This document shows, piece by piece, positions 26,622 to 37,000 of a stretch of DNA of 64,000 nucleotides (position 1 is the first letter of the stretch; every line of letters starts with the position of its first letter). The notes under the pieces were generated by a model. It did not search any database. It saw only the letters and a program-made list of their open reading frames with translations, and had not been told where the DNA came from. The position numbers were made by a program, and so were the translations under genes. Source of the stretch: Bacteroidota bacterium (GTDB lineage: Bacteria; Bacteroidota; Bacteroidia; Chitinophagales; Saprospiraceae); contig JAKQHM010000009.1 of NCBI GenBank assembly GCA_029572935.1, positions 1 to 64,000 of the forward strand, read 5' to 3'.

Positions 26622-28832
26622 CTATTTCTTCATAAACAAGGTCATGTATTGAAGAATGCCCTCTTTGAAGATTGATAAATTATAAATTCCTGAAGATAGA
26701 TTTTCAACATGGAATTGATGACTTCTGCCTGTCAAATCAATTTTTGCAATCTTGTGACCATAAATATTCTGTATTTCCAGGATGAATGGATAATTTGAAA
26801 CATGATCGGGAAGCAAAATATTCAATATACATCCCACAGGATTGGGGAATAAGAGAAGCGGATCAGTCTGCGAAATCGGATATTCCAACGACACCAAGGA
26901 ATCTGAAGATTTATAAACTCCATCGTATCCTATGGACAGATAAACATGGCCATTCGGAGCCTGAATCAATGAATTGTATGTTGGAATACCCTTGATAAGC
27001 TTTGAATTTAGATTATACAACATATCAAGCCAGGAATTCCCAAGATCTGAAGAAATTTTAATTTCCCCGGATAGTGTAGTAATCACGATTTTCATATCTT
27101 TAGTGATGATAAAACGTCCTACATTGGCATGTAATAAAGAAAATACTTTAAAGTCTGAAGTTCTGTATAATCCAAAAACCCCTCCCATTCTTCCTCGGAT
27201 CAAGACCCCTAACTCAGGATGAAATAGTATATTGTGAACAATTAAATTACTAAATCTGGAGTCGGATCTCCAGGTAATTCCCTTGTCCTCCGAAAAAAAT
27301 ACAGGAGCTGCACCTGATTTAAAGGAAAGCCAATTTCCACTATCATCGACCATTAAGTTTTCCGGTCTGAATTCTGCCACTGGATTCTCCTTCCTGAGGC
27401 TCCAGGATTTTCCCAGGTCCCCGGAACTAAATAGTCCAAAATACTCTTGTCCGGATCTGAAATATTTGGTAACTACTGCCAATTCATCATCATTTAAAAT
27501 AAACAGATCCTGAATAGAACCTGAACCCCACAATATAGACCGCCATGAAACACCAAGGTCGTTGGACAAAAACAAACTATCACTGTTCTTTCTCCATCCA
27601 CCCAATAGTTGATCAGAATGGGTCACAAGAAAATCAATTTGCCTCCCGTCTATCAATACATCCTCCCATTTAGCACCATCATCCCTTGAATGTATGTATT
27701 TGCATTGATTATATTTCGCAAACAAATGGTCAGACTCGGTTGATACAAGCTCATACAAATTAAGACTATTAATTTCCGACTCCACATTTCTCCATACTTC
27801 ATGTGTGGGATGAAGATAATGGGCCTGTGCCATTCCGCAGGAATCTTCAATGGCCAAAACGGCCCTCAAAGTATCCAGAACAAAAGCCTTATAAACGTAT
27901 CCTCTAGCAATTTTTGAATTAAATCGGACGGGTCTGATCCATGTATCACCCTCATCATAACTTACATAAAACTTGTCCCTGAATCGACAAAAAAGAGCAT
28001 CTCCTTTTACAGATAAAAAAAAGTCCTGTATCAGAACATTGGGATTGCTTAAACTGTCAATAATAACCAGATCAACCTGCTTGCCCTCCCGGGAGTATCT
28101 GTATAATCCTCCAGAGCTCGGAAAAAAAATAGTGCCATTTTTCAGTACGACTACCTTCCTGAAATTTACACTCAAATTAGTTTCAGCAATAATTTCATTC
28201 TCTGAAGTTTGAGAATTGTATTGATATACTGCAAATTTATACTTCTCGGATGAGCACAAAGCATAATTTATTGAATCATTGTATGGATAATATTCATAAA
28301 CCACAAGATTTTTTCCGGACTGAGGAAATGACTTGGTAATATTGGCGTATTCCCATTTCTTATTGTATTTGTAAACACCAGAAAGCAGATTGATAAATAG
28401 ATTTCCGGTTTCATCAAATTTATTTCTATAAATCGGAGGATCTATATAAGCGAAGAAAGGAATGGTGGACATTTGATTGGTATCAAGGACATATTTTTCT
28501 CCCTCCAATCTGAATACATTAAATGATCCCTTTCGCAGGACCATGAGCAATAGTTTCTGATCATAATCTATGAATGGGTGAATGCGATCTCCGATGCTGG
28601 CATCAAAATTGGGAAAATCAGGCAATTTTTCCAGACTGAATCGATTTGAAGCAATGTTTCCTTTGTATACTGATCCCTGGCCCAGTGGAGTCAAATAAAC
28701 ATTTCCCGAAGTATCCATGGCCAGGTCCAATACATCGAATTGCTCCAGATTTGTCATTTTTTTCCAATAGTCTTGAGCACAAATCAGGAAGGAATAAAAT
28801 GAAAGAAAGATAAAATAAATAACCCTTTTCAT
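26622..28832 (-). CDS. Secreted Asp-box (BNR/sortilin-like) propeller protein, T9SS type A
   Basis: A 736-residue exported protein of lower GC than most of the window. A signal peptide ends in LICAQ. Seven or so Asp-box motifs of the S-x-D-x-G-x-x-W type (YDEGDTW, RDDGAKW, NDLGVSW, GDLGKSW, EDKGITW, SDLGNSW) mark the blades of a sialidase/Vps10-like beta-propeller. The sialidase Arg triad is not evident, so it is not called a sialidase. A T9SS type A domain (LFPNPVGCILNILLP to SSGIYNLSIF) ends it. It lies 12 nt downstream of a Cys-rich lipoprotein gene and is probably co-transcribed with it. Confidence 0.82.
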   Translation of the reverse strand: MKRVIYFIFLSFYSFLICAQDYWKKMTNLEQFDVLDLAMDTSGNVYLTPLGQGSVYKGNIASNRFSLEKLPDFPNFDASIGDRIHPFIDYDQKLLLMVLRKGSFNVFRLEGEKYVLDTNQMSTIPFFAYIDPPIYRNKFDETGNLFINLLSGVYKYNKKWEYANITKSFPQSGKNLVVYEYYPYNDSINYALCSSEKYKFAVYQYNSQTSENEIIAETNLSVNFRKVVVLKNGTIFFPSSGGLYRYSREGKQVDLVIIDSLSNPNVLIQDFFLSVKGDALFCRFRDKFYVSYDEGDTWIRPVRFNSKIARGYVYKAFVLDTLRAVLAIEDSCGMAQAHYLHPTHEVWRNVESEINSLNLYELVSTESDHLFAKYNQCKYIHSRDDGAKWEDVLIDGRQIDFLVTHSDQLLGGWRKNSDSLFLSNDLGVSWRSILWGSGSIQDLFILNDDELAVVTKYFRSGQEYFGLFSSGDLGKSWSLRKENPVAEFRPENLMVDDSGNWLSFKSGAAPVFFSEDKGITWRSDSRFSNLIVHNILFHPELGVLIRGRMGGVFGLYRTSDFKVFSLLHANVGRFIITKDMKIVITTLSGEIKISSDLGNSWLDMLYNLNSKLIKGIPTYNSLIQAPNGHVYLSIGYDGVYKSSDSLVSLEYPISQTDPLLLFPNPVGCILNILLPDHVSNYPFILEIQNIYGHKIAKIDLTGRSHQFHVENLSSGIYNLSIFKEGILQYMTLFMKK

Positions 28833-28844
28833 GACCTACTCTTT

Positions 28845-29603
28845 TTACTGAATCCAATTTGGACAACACCAAAACTCAAACCTTACGCCAATTTTTATGT
28901 CGTGGCAATTTTCCTCCGAAAGATTTTCGCAATTACTTTGGTTATGAAATTTACAATAATATAAGTATATATCTCCTAATCTTGCTTCGTAATTTTCCGG
29001 ACAATTTGGTTCAACAAGAGTTGCAATATAATTTCTTAAATGATTCATCAATGCATTCTGGTAGGCAATTGAAATCGTAAAATGCCTATATGGAAACGGT
29101 TCATTTGGGCAATAATACGTGCCACATGTTGCCGAAGAACAATACCTATATGGAGAACCGTCAGGAAAAATGTTTAGCATATCAGGATGAACAAGGTTTA
29201 ATTCGTAACATACATCATTTCGATAACAACCTTGCTCAAAATTTCTTTGGGTACTACCGTTTATTAATTTAGTAATTTCACATGTAAAATCATAGACAAA
29301 ATCCTCCATGTCGGAATAATTGCATGGATCTAAATCTCTTCTATTTTGACAATCAGCAGAATTGTAACTCCTGCAGGGTGGTTCAATACAAACCCTATCT
29401 ATCTCATTACCAGTTGGGCAAGGTAAAATAAAACTAGTCCAAGTATTTTCAAAATTATTTATTTTAAAGTCTTCTGAAAAAAATGGTACTAATTGACCTT
29501 CCTTACAACTTGTAAAAAATAAAGAAATAAAAAATAATAAAGCAAAACATTTTAAATTTAAAAAAAAACAAACGTTAAATTTTAGAGATGTGTTTTTATT
29601 CAT
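28845..29603 (-). CDS. Cysteine-rich hypothetical lipoprotein
   Basis: A 252-residue protein I cannot assign. The signal peptide ends in a good lipobox, LFFTSC (Cys33). The mature part has 17 further cysteines spread through short loops (PPCRSYNSADC, YRYCSSATCGTYYC, FEFWCC), suggesting many disulphides and a small extracellular fold. The gene is strongly AT-rich and Asn-rich compared with its neighbours. It leads a two-gene unit with the Asp-box protein and is divergent from the DUF1549-like operon across a 268-bp AT-rich gap. It could be a partner or ligand of the propeller protein. Confidence 0.7.
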   Translation of the reverse strand: MNKNTSLKFNVCFFLNLKCFALLFFISLFFTSCKEGQLVPFFSEDFKINNFENTWTSFILPCPTGNEIDRVCIEPPCRSYNSADCQNRRDLDPCNYSDMEDFVYDFTCEITKLINGSTQRNFEQGCYRNDVCYELNLVHPDMLNIFPDGSPYRYCSSATCGTYYCPNEPFPYRHFTISIAYQNALMNHLRNYIATLVEPNCPENYEARLGDIYLYYCKFHNQSNCENLSEENCHDIKIGVRFEFWCCPNWIQ

Positions 29604-29871
29604 AGACTAAAATTTAGATAGCAAACTTAAATTAACGAACAATTTTTTGATATACCTTAACTTAATTTTAACCTTTATTTTGCCTTAATCCGTGATTTTG
29701 TAAAATTAAAATCAAACACCTACAAACTCATGTCCAAAAAAACGGATTTTACCAGGATCCTTCAAATTAAAAACTTGTCCATTATACATTATAATAATAA
29801 ATATATATACAATTTAATATTCATGCTGAAAAATACGCTAATTTTAAACCCTGTTCCTGCAGACAAACAAG

Positions 29872-30822
29872 ATGAAAAAGACAATCCGTGCAAATTTGGG
29901 ACTCTCCTGTCGGTCCTTTAATGGGGTGTTGGGAATTTTACTTCTTTTTTCCATGAGCTGCACCCGGGACCACATCAACGTCATTGATGACAACGACCCT
30001 GCCTCCGTGGCCAACATTTCCCGGCTCAAGATCGAAAACTACGTCAACCGACTCTACATCGACCTGGTAGGGCGCGAACCCCTCAAAACAGAACTCAAGG
30101 AAGAAGCCGACACACTCAAGGCCCGCGAACTGAGCCGCGAAGCCAGACTCGATCTGATCACCCGTCTGATGGAAGACACCAGCTTCCGCATAGGAGAGCG
30201 ATCCTACCAGGCTGCATTCTATCTCAATTTATACAATCTGGCCAAAGTCCGCTGTCTGGAGGGCGTCACGGACGAAGAGATCCAGATGAAAATGGGACTG
30301 GTGCTCAACGATGCCATGCGAGACTCCATGAACCAGAACTGGAAAGGTTTCTATGCCAAACTGGACATCCTCCGCCGTTATCAGGACGTATTGGAAAGCC
30401 AGCAGGAATTGCAGGAAGGCCACATCGCCTACCACCAGATGTTCACCTTCATGGTCAACAACGGGATCTACGACATCATCAACATGAACACCTTTAACTT
30501 CATCCGTGCCGTCTTCAACGAATTGTTGTTCAGATTGCCCACCGATCAGGAGTACGATTCTGCTTTTGACATCATCGAAAACAACGCTGCCGGACAGGCC
30601 TTTGGCAGATACGTGACCAATAAGACCGAATACGTGGAAGCCCTGGTGGAATCGACCGCCATGCTCGAAGGCATGATCATCTGGACCTTCCAGGTGTATC
30701 TCAACCGCTTCCCTACCCCCAGGGAATTGTCCAGTTTGTTGCCCACTTATCTTCAGGAAAAAGACATCCGATACATCATCAAACAAATCGCCGTAACCGA
30801 TGAATATGCTGGTTTCAAATAA
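29872..30822 (+). CDS. DUF1549/DUF1553-like lipoprotein
   Basis: A 316-residue lipoprotein with a signal ending in LFSMSC (Cys30). The segment KIENYVNRLYIDLVGREPLKTELKE, and a later WTFQVYLNRFPTPRELSSLLP, resemble the repeated FVDRLYLDLLGRxPTxxE motif of planctomycete DUF1549/DUF1553 proteins. Here that module appears as a compact helical protein without the cytochrome and DUF1553 extensions. It is the first gene of a six-gene operon that includes a DUF1501 protein, the usual partner in planctomycetes. Role unknown, presumably at the cell envelope. Confidence 0.65.
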   Translation: MKKTIRANLGLSCRSFNGVLGILLLFSMSCTRDHINVIDDNDPASVANISRLKIENYVNRLYIDLVGREPLKTELKEEADTLKARELSREARLDLITRLMEDTSFRIGERSYQAAFYLNLYNLAKVRCLEGVTDEEIQMKMGLVLNDAMRDSMNQNWKGFYAKLDILRRYQDVLESQQELQEGHIAYHQMFTFMVNNGIYDIINMNTFNFIRAVFNELLFRLPTDQEYDSAFDIIENNAAGQAFGRYVTNKTEYVEALVESTAMLEGMIIWTFQVYLNRFPTPRELSSLLPTYLQEKDIRYIIKQIAVTDEYAGFK

Positions 30823-31303
30823 GATCCGAATGTGGTGCGGAATCGCCACCCTGGCACTCTTCCTGGCAGGCTGCCAAAAGGACTATTACGTCTATGAAAT
30901 AAACGATCAGACCATCCTGCCGGTCAACAGTCAAAAGATCAAGCCCAAATCGATCACACAGTACATCTCCATCCTGTACACCAATTTTTTTCAGAAGGCA
31001 ATCAGTCCCAATTCGATGCTGCAGGCCCAAAAGGCCATTGAGTCCGTGGGAGACAAACAGGTGGCATTTGACATCCTGCTCAGCAAATACATGAATGATC
31101 CCAAGGTCATCCTGCCTACAGTAGAATCCATGCGCCAGGATCCTGAGGGATTCATCCGCAATACCTACCGGCGGTTCCTGGTGCGGGAACCCACGGAAGC
31201 TGAACTCAACTGGATGCTCAATTACATGCAGAGCAGACCCAATGTGACGCCCGAACATTTCTATTTTGCATTCGGCACCTGCAACGAGCATTTTCACTAT
31301 TAA
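30800..31303 (+). CDS. Small lipoprotein related to DUF1553-like neighbour
   Basis: A 167-residue lipoprotein with lipobox FLAGC (Cys25). The C-terminal part reads FIRNTYRRFLVREPTEAELNWMLNYM, again the planctomycete-like REPTxxEL motif, and ends GTCNEHFHY. It looks like a truncated sibling of the preceding protein. The called start overlaps the upstream gene by 23 nt; an internal ATG at 30830 would shorten the signal peptide too much. The overlaps imply translational coupling with its neighbours. Confidence 0.65.
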   Translation: MNMLVSNKIRMWCGIATLALFLAGCQKDYYVYEINDQTILPVNSQKIKPKSITQYISILYTNFFQKAISPNSMLQAQKAIESVGDKQVAFDILLSKYMNDPKVILPTVESMRQDPEGFIRNTYRRFLVREPTEAELNWMLNYMQSRPNVTPEHFYFAFGTCNEHFHY

Positions 31304-31313
31304 TTCCTCCGGC

Positions 31314-32666
31314 ATGAACCGCAGAAAATTTATCAAAAAATCAGCTCTGGCAGCCGCAGGCACCGTCGGAGTCCCCTATTTGCTCCCTTCCGGATTGCTG
31401 TTCGCGAGGCAACCTTCGATGAAGGCCGAGCACGTCGTATTTGTTCAGTTTGCCGGTGGTTTGCGCCAGCAGGAATCCGTCCTGCAGCGCTACCTGAATG
31501 GCAGCCAGAATGAGAAGGTGGAAGGAAATATCATGTACAATCTGCTGGATGGCAAACCTCCGGAGGACAAGATCGCCTACGGCACGGACGACAAGCAGAA
31601 CAACATCGTTGGGGCCTTTCCCATCAACCCGATCCTGCAAACCCCGCTCCAGAGATTGGGCACCCTTTTTCCGGAAGTGAGATTCTCAAAAGGCGGTGCA
31701 GGACATTTCAATGGCCTGAGTACGGGTGTTTCGGGTAATTACTACGTAACCGCAGGACTCAGGCAACGCACGGCATCGCCGACCATATTTGAATATCTGC
31801 GTAGACACGCTGGATTCTCGGCCACAGATTGCTGGTCCATCGGACAGGGCATTACCGGTTCCAGACCTTTGCTGAACTATTCTGCACATGCTGATTACGG
31901 TCGGAGATACGGTGGCAATTTCCTCGCACCCCTCATCACGTTTGGATCTCCCGGTCAGGAACACTTCATGGATTTCAAAAATTATCATCCCGATACAGAC
32001 TACGAGATGATCCGCGAGATCCGAGGATTTCTCAACAAGAATTTTTCAAACGATGGACTTGAAATTCCGCATTTGTACAATACGCCCGAAGAGGAAAACA
32101 GCATACGCGAATTCATCCGCGCCACCTTTGAAAAAGTAAAGGAGGGACGGATCACCATGCCTCCCGTCAACGACAACGGTGACCTGAAAGTACTCGGCTT
32201 TACGGTTGAATTGCTCCGTTGGTTCAAACCCCGTGTAGCTGTGGTCGATCTGAGCAACATCGACGTGTGTCACAACGACTTTACTGCCTACCTGAAAAAC
32301 ATCCACCGCGCCGATCACGGCATTGCCTTCCTCTGGAAAGAAATACAGTCTATACCGGGCATGAAGGACAACACCGTGATGATCGTCATGCCCGAACATG
32401 GACGCGACGAGCAGCATAATTCCATCAAGGACCTCAACGACTGGTACGCCTACGACCATTCGGGCAGCCCCAATGCCCGCCGGATCTTCACCCTGATGGT
32501 GGGTCCCGGGATCGATGCCAACCTGAAGGTAGGTTCAGAAGCCAATCCTGTAGGCGACGCCGCCGATGTCGTACCCACCATTGCCGATATTTTCGGCATC
32601 AAGGATCAGGTGAAACGCGCAGGACTTTTGGACGGCAATGCACAGTCTTTGTTTGACAGAATTTAA
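31314..32666 (+). CDS. Tat-exported DUF1501-like protein
   Basis: A 450-residue protein of the DUF1501 group within the alkaline-phosphatase-like superfamily. It begins MNRRKFIKKSALAAAG, a twin-arginine signal of the type R-R-x-F-I-K. Conserved stretches include HVVFVQFAGGLRQQESVL, GGAGHFNGLSTG, VAVVDLSNIDVCHNDFTAYL, VMIVMPEHGRD and YDHSGSPNARRIFTLMVGPG. These recall the metal sites of sulfatase/phosphatase relatives. In planctomycetes DUF1501 genes sit directly after DUF1549/DUF1553 genes, as here. The catalytic activity of the family is not known. The frame upstream to 31266 overlaps the preceding gene, and the ATG at 31314 begins the Tat signal. Confidence 0.82.
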   Translation: MNRRKFIKKSALAAAGTVGVPYLLPSGLLFARQPSMKAEHVVFVQFAGGLRQQESVLQRYLNGSQNEKVEGNIMYNLLDGKPPEDKIAYGTDDKQNNIVGAFPINPILQTPLQRLGTLFPEVRFSKGGAGHFNGLSTGVSGNYYVTAGLRQRTASPTIFEYLRRHAGFSATDCWSIGQGITGSRPLLNYSAHADYGRRYGGNFLAPLITFGSPGQEHFMDFKNYHPDTDYEMIREIRGFLNKNFSNDGLEIPHLYNTPEEENSIREFIRATFEKVKEGRITMPPVNDNGDLKVLGFTVELLRWFKPRVAVVDLSNIDVCHNDFTAYLKNIHRADHGIAFLWKEIQSIPGMKDNTVMIVMPEHGRDEQHNSIKDLNDWYAYDHSGSPNARRIFTLMVGPGIDANLKVGSEANPVGDAADVVPTIADIFGIKDQVKRAGLLDGNAQSLFDRI

Positions 32667-32677
32667 TGGCTAGCCCG

Positions 32678-33625
32678 ATGAAGAAAATCAGCGTTTTTAT
32701 ATTATTTCTCTGGGTAGCATTCACGTTTCAATGGGCCTGTGAAAAACCGGATACACCGCAAAATCCCTTTGACGATTACAATCCTGCTCAGGATACAGTC
32801 AAATTTATTTTCCAGGATCCGGATTCAGTTTCGATTGCCGGATTGTATTCTTATATTTTCAAACCCACCTGCGCCAATTCGGGTTGTCACGACGGCACCT
32901 TTGATCCGGATTTCCGAACACTCGAGAGTTCGTACAACACACTCGTAAACCGCGAATCCATCAAAAAAGACGGCAAGTATTATTTTCGAGTCAAGCCTTA
33001 TTCATTGGACAGCTCGGGCATTCTGGCCCGCGTAAACGGCATCGTCACACCCCAGATGCCCATCCAGATCGAACCCGACTCGGATTGGGGCAAAAGAAAA
33101 GACCACTATATTTCCCTGATCCGCCGCTGGATCGAAGCCGGCGCACCCGCCCTGGATGGCAGCATTCCCGTCGCAGGACTCCCCCAGATCCGGTTGAAAG
33201 GATGCCTGGCCCTGATCGATGATACAACCTTTCTCGAGAGAAGGCCTTTCAGCGGTCCTTTGCTGCTGGACAGTCTAAGGGACAGCCTGTATCTCTATTT
33301 TTCCTTTGGTCACGATGCCCAGGATCCCCTGAGTTTCACCCACAACAAAATCAGCTTTCATTCCAATCCCCATGTGTTTGACAGTACTGCAGTGACTTCA
33401 GACCTGGAGACAGGATTTCCTGCCATCAGAATGATCGGTCTTTATGGCGACAGTGTAAGCTACACACACCGCGTGCTGATCAATCCCAGAATGCTGATGT
33501 CCGGTAGCAGGGAACTCTACTTCCGCACTTACCTGAAAGACCAGTTCAATCCGCTGTCTGAAATTCCGGCTTCGAAAGCCATTTTCTCCATGAAAAAATA
33601 CATGTCCCTTGAACGCAAAGATTAA
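32678..33625 (+). CDS. Cytochrome c-like lipoprotein
   Basis: A 315-residue lipoprotein (signal ending FQWAC, Cys21). It has a single haem-binding-like motif, CANSGCHDG (Cys65, Cys70, His71), spaced CX4CH instead of CX2CH. A plausible distal ligand is Met127 in PQMP, followed by the WIEAGAP helix typical of planctomycete-type and other small c-type cytochromes. The C-terminal 180 residues look like a beta-sandwich of unknown type. It lies between the DUF1501 gene and a small lipoprotein gene. An electron-transfer or haem-sensing role at the membrane surface is inferred. The start at 32678 was chosen over an ATG-like start at 32666 because the signal peptide begins with MKK. Confidence 0.75.
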   Translation: MKKISVFILFLWVAFTFQWACEKPDTPQNPFDDYNPAQDTVKFIFQDPDSVSIAGLYSYIFKPTCANSGCHDGTFDPDFRTLESSYNTLVNRESIKKDGKYYFRVKPYSLDSSGILARVNGIVTPQMPIQIEPDSDWGKRKDHYISLIRRWIEAGAPALDGSIPVAGLPQIRLKGCLALIDDTTFLERRPFSGPLLLDSLRDSLYLYFSFGHDAQDPLSFTHNKISFHSNPHVFDSTAVTSDLETGFPAIRMIGLYGDSVSYTHRVLINPRMLMSGSRELYFRTYLKDQFNPLSEIPASKAIFSMKKYMSLERKD

Positions 33626-34067
33626 ATTCGGGATCCTGTTTGTGATGTTCCTTGGGCTGATTTCCTGCCGTGAAAACGCAGACGAGCCTCCCTTTTCGGT
33701 AATTCCCGAAATCCGCTTCAAGGGCTTGTCCCACGATACCATCCGGGAGTTTGAGGACATACTGACCCTCAGTTTTCGATACCAGGATGGAGATGGTGAC
33801 CTTGGTTATGAAGAACCCGATTCCTATGCCGTATTCATCAGGGATGCAAGACTCACCAAGTACGATGGATTTTACCTGGCGCCTGTGGCACCTCCGGGAG
33901 CCGTGATCGCCGTTCAGGGAGACCTGAAAGTGGAATTTCCGAGCTTGTTTGTTTTTGGCAACCGCACCGAGGAAAGGACCAAATTCTACATTTACATGAT
34001 CGACCGCAAAGGAAACAAAAGCAACGAGCTCACGACTCCTGAAGTGATCATAAAAAAGAAGGGATGA
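33609..34067 (+). CDS. Hypothetical small lipoprotein
   Basis: A 152-residue lipoprotein, starting at a TTG that overlaps the end of the upstream gene by 17 nt. The lipobox is LGLISC (Cys20). The mature part reads FSVIPEIRFKGLSHDT then LTLSFRYQDGDGDLGYEEPDS, a DGDGDLG acidic turn seen in many short Bacteroidota lipoproteins of unknown function that may bind Ca2+. It ends FYIYMIDRKGNKSNELTTPEVIIKKKG, an immunoglobulin-like strand pattern. It overlaps the next gene by four bases (ATGA). Confidence 0.72.
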   Translation: MNAKIKFGILFVMFLGLISCRENADEPPFSVIPEIRFKGLSHDTIREFEDILTLSFRYQDGDGDLGYEEPDSYAVFIRDARLTKYDGFYLAPVAPPGAVIAVQGDLKVEFPSLFVFGNRTEERTKFYIYMIDRKGNKSNELTTPEVIIKKKG

Positions 34068-37000
34068 TGCAGTTGGGGAGGCTTCTTCTAAGTGCAACGA
34101 TGCCGGTAATACTCAGTATCCTTTTCGGATCGGGATTATGGGCACAACCGACCTATCCCATGCAAAATGCGCGGGTAAATGATTGCGAAGGAATTTTAAC
34201 CCACAGCGAAGCAGGCGAGGACAAGAATTACGACCACAACGAAGATTTTACTTTCACCATCTGCGTGCCGGGCGCAACTTCCATCACCCTGGATTTTGAG
34301 TTCTTCGCCACCGAAAGGACTTACGATGTCATGACCATTTACGAGGGGCCCGATAAAACCGGCCCGGTCATTTCCACACTCAGCGGCATTCTGACTCCAC
34401 CTCCCCGCATCACAGTCAAGGGAGAATGCGTCACCATTCATTTTAAAAGCGACGACAACATCACGGCGAATGGCTGGAAAATGCGCTGGAAAGTACAGTT
34501 TGTTTTGCCTCCACCTCCCAGCCTGAAAGTGACTGGCCCAACAGGCTGTCCATTGGATGAGCTCAGCTTTGAATTTGGGTATCCCGTGCCTTGCGATCAG
34601 ATCGTACCCGGCAATTTTGGCCTTTTAGGACCCGGCGGATCCAAAATTATATCGGCGATGGCCCTCGACTGTGTAAACGGAAAAGCGACCAAATTCAAAT
34701 TGCAATTTGATCCGCCTCTGGACAGACCCGTCAATTACCGACTCAGTTTTACTTACAAATACATCGATGAATGCGGCACAGAACATCTGCTGAACACCAG
34801 TGTATTGTTCAGCCCCACGAATTGCCCATTCACCGTTGAGATCCTGATGCCCAACGGAGCAGCCTGCAAAGGATCCTGTACGGATCTGGAAGCCTTCGCC
34901 ACAGGAAATTCCAAACAGGTTTTCCGCTATCGCTGGCTCCCCCGTGGAGAGACCAGTCAAACGATTCGTGTCTGTGACACCCTTCCCGTTCTGTACACCG
35001 TAATTGCCACGGACAGCGCTACAGGGGTCATGGACACCGCTACTCTTTTGTACACGCCTCTGGATGTTCCCAATATACTGAACCCGATACAAGATACCAT
35101 TTGCGCCTCTGCTGCGGACTGGAGGTATCAGGTGGATCTGCCAGGAGGAGATTTCTTCTCCCGGACCATACCCAATCAACATCGCAAGACCGGTGTATAC
35201 GAGTTCTGGAGACATGCTGCTGGCAACACGGTCCACACAGATACGGTGACCTATATTGCCCCAAATGGCTGTAAAGTGAGCGATATCGTACACATTTACC
35301 CGATCGATGCCGGTGCGGATATCAAACTTTGCCTGGGAGAGCCGGCTATTCAGATCAGCGGAGGCACACCCACGGGAGGATACTGGACCGGACCCGCCCT
35401 ACGCCCGGATGGTAGTTTTGACCCTGCAGTGGTGGGCAGATTTGACTTTGTGTACACCGCGCCGAATGGTTGTACCGATGTCCGTTCAGTTTTTGTCAAT
35501 CCCAACCCCAGAATCCTGAATCCCATACCCGATACCGTATGTGCATCCCTCGCAGATTGGCGATATCAAGTGAGCATACCAGGGGGTGATTTTTATTCTT
35601 CTGTGATCCCGCCCAACCAGCGCAAATCCGGAGTCTATGAATTCTGGAGACTTTCTGCGGGAGATACCCTCAGAAGCGATACCGTCACGTATATAGATCC
35701 CAATGGCTGCAGGGTGCGGGATACCTTTCAGGTCATACCGGTCAGCGCCGGAGGCACACAGTCCGTATGCCATTTAAGTCCGGTTTTTCAGTTGACTGGA
35801 GGATCGCCTGCAGGCGGATACTGGACGGGACCCTACACGGATTCACTCGGGAATTTTAACCCGCTGGATACAGGTACATTCATAGTGAGCTATCAAGCGG
35901 TGAACGGATGCTCTGCGACCAAAACCGTACGCATCAATGCCAACCCGATCATTCTGAATCCCATAGAAGATACGATCTGTGCCTCAGCGGCCAACTGGCA
36001 ATACCAGGTGAACCTGCCTGGTGGCACCTACGCCGCTACTGCGATCCCGGCTGCTCAAAATAAAAGTGGCATCTATGAATTCTGGCGTTGGGCACAGGCC
36101 AACCAGACCCAAAGAGACATCGTGACCTACACAGCACCAGGAGGTTGCACCATTCGGGATACGGTGTACATTCACCCCGTCTTCGCGGGACTGATCGAAG
36201 CAGCCTGCCAGGGAAGCGCTGCCTTCCAACTCAGCGGCGGAAGACCGGCCGGAGGATTTTGGACAGGTTCTCATGTCGATTCCAATGGCATCTTCAATCC
36301 GGTCCAAAGCGGCAGCTATACGATTAATTACCAGGCACCCAATGGATGCATCTCTTCTAAAACCGTCAACGTCGGCGACAGCATTGGCCTGAACCTGATC
36401 GATACGCTTTGCAATCAGGAAAATATAAACTTTTCTTTCACACCCACAGGAGGGCGATGGTCCGGTCCGGGTATCACGGACAGTTTGTCCGGCAGGCTGG
36501 AAGCCGGCAGGGCGATGGCCAATCAATGGAATAACTACCGCTACCGGATCAATGGTTGTGAAAAAATGATCAGCGTTTTTATCACCAAACCGGATGCAGG
36601 ACCCGATACTTCGCTTTGTCTAGGAGCCCCGGTTCTGAATCTTCCCATCCGCGGCCGCTGGTCCGGTCCGGGCGTATACGATCCCCTGACCAATCGATTT
36701 GACATCAGTTCCTTATCCGCCGGCAGTCATTTCTTTCGGATCAGTTTCAAAAACTGCCGCGATTCCTTCAAACTTCAGATCCACGATGTCAAACTGGATT
36801 CAAGCCAACCCCGGCTCTTTTGTCCAGTCAACGACACCATCGATCTGTTGACTTTGCTGAATCCCAGCGAGGGTCCTGGAATTTTCAGCGGCAACGGCGT
36901 GTCCTATCCGGACAGCATCTGGAAATTTTTGCCCCTGTTGGCAGGGCCCGGAAAACATCCTATCTTTTATGAAGCCTTTGGATGCAAGGACAGCTCCGAA

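Noticed and set aside
26622-28832. Calling the Asp-box protein a sialidase
   Set aside because: The Asp-boxes only show a propeller; the Arg triad, Tyr and Glu needed for sialidase were not found.
34625-35293. 222-codon minus-strand frame
   Set aside because: Antisense to the CUB/T9SS-B gene with no independent support.
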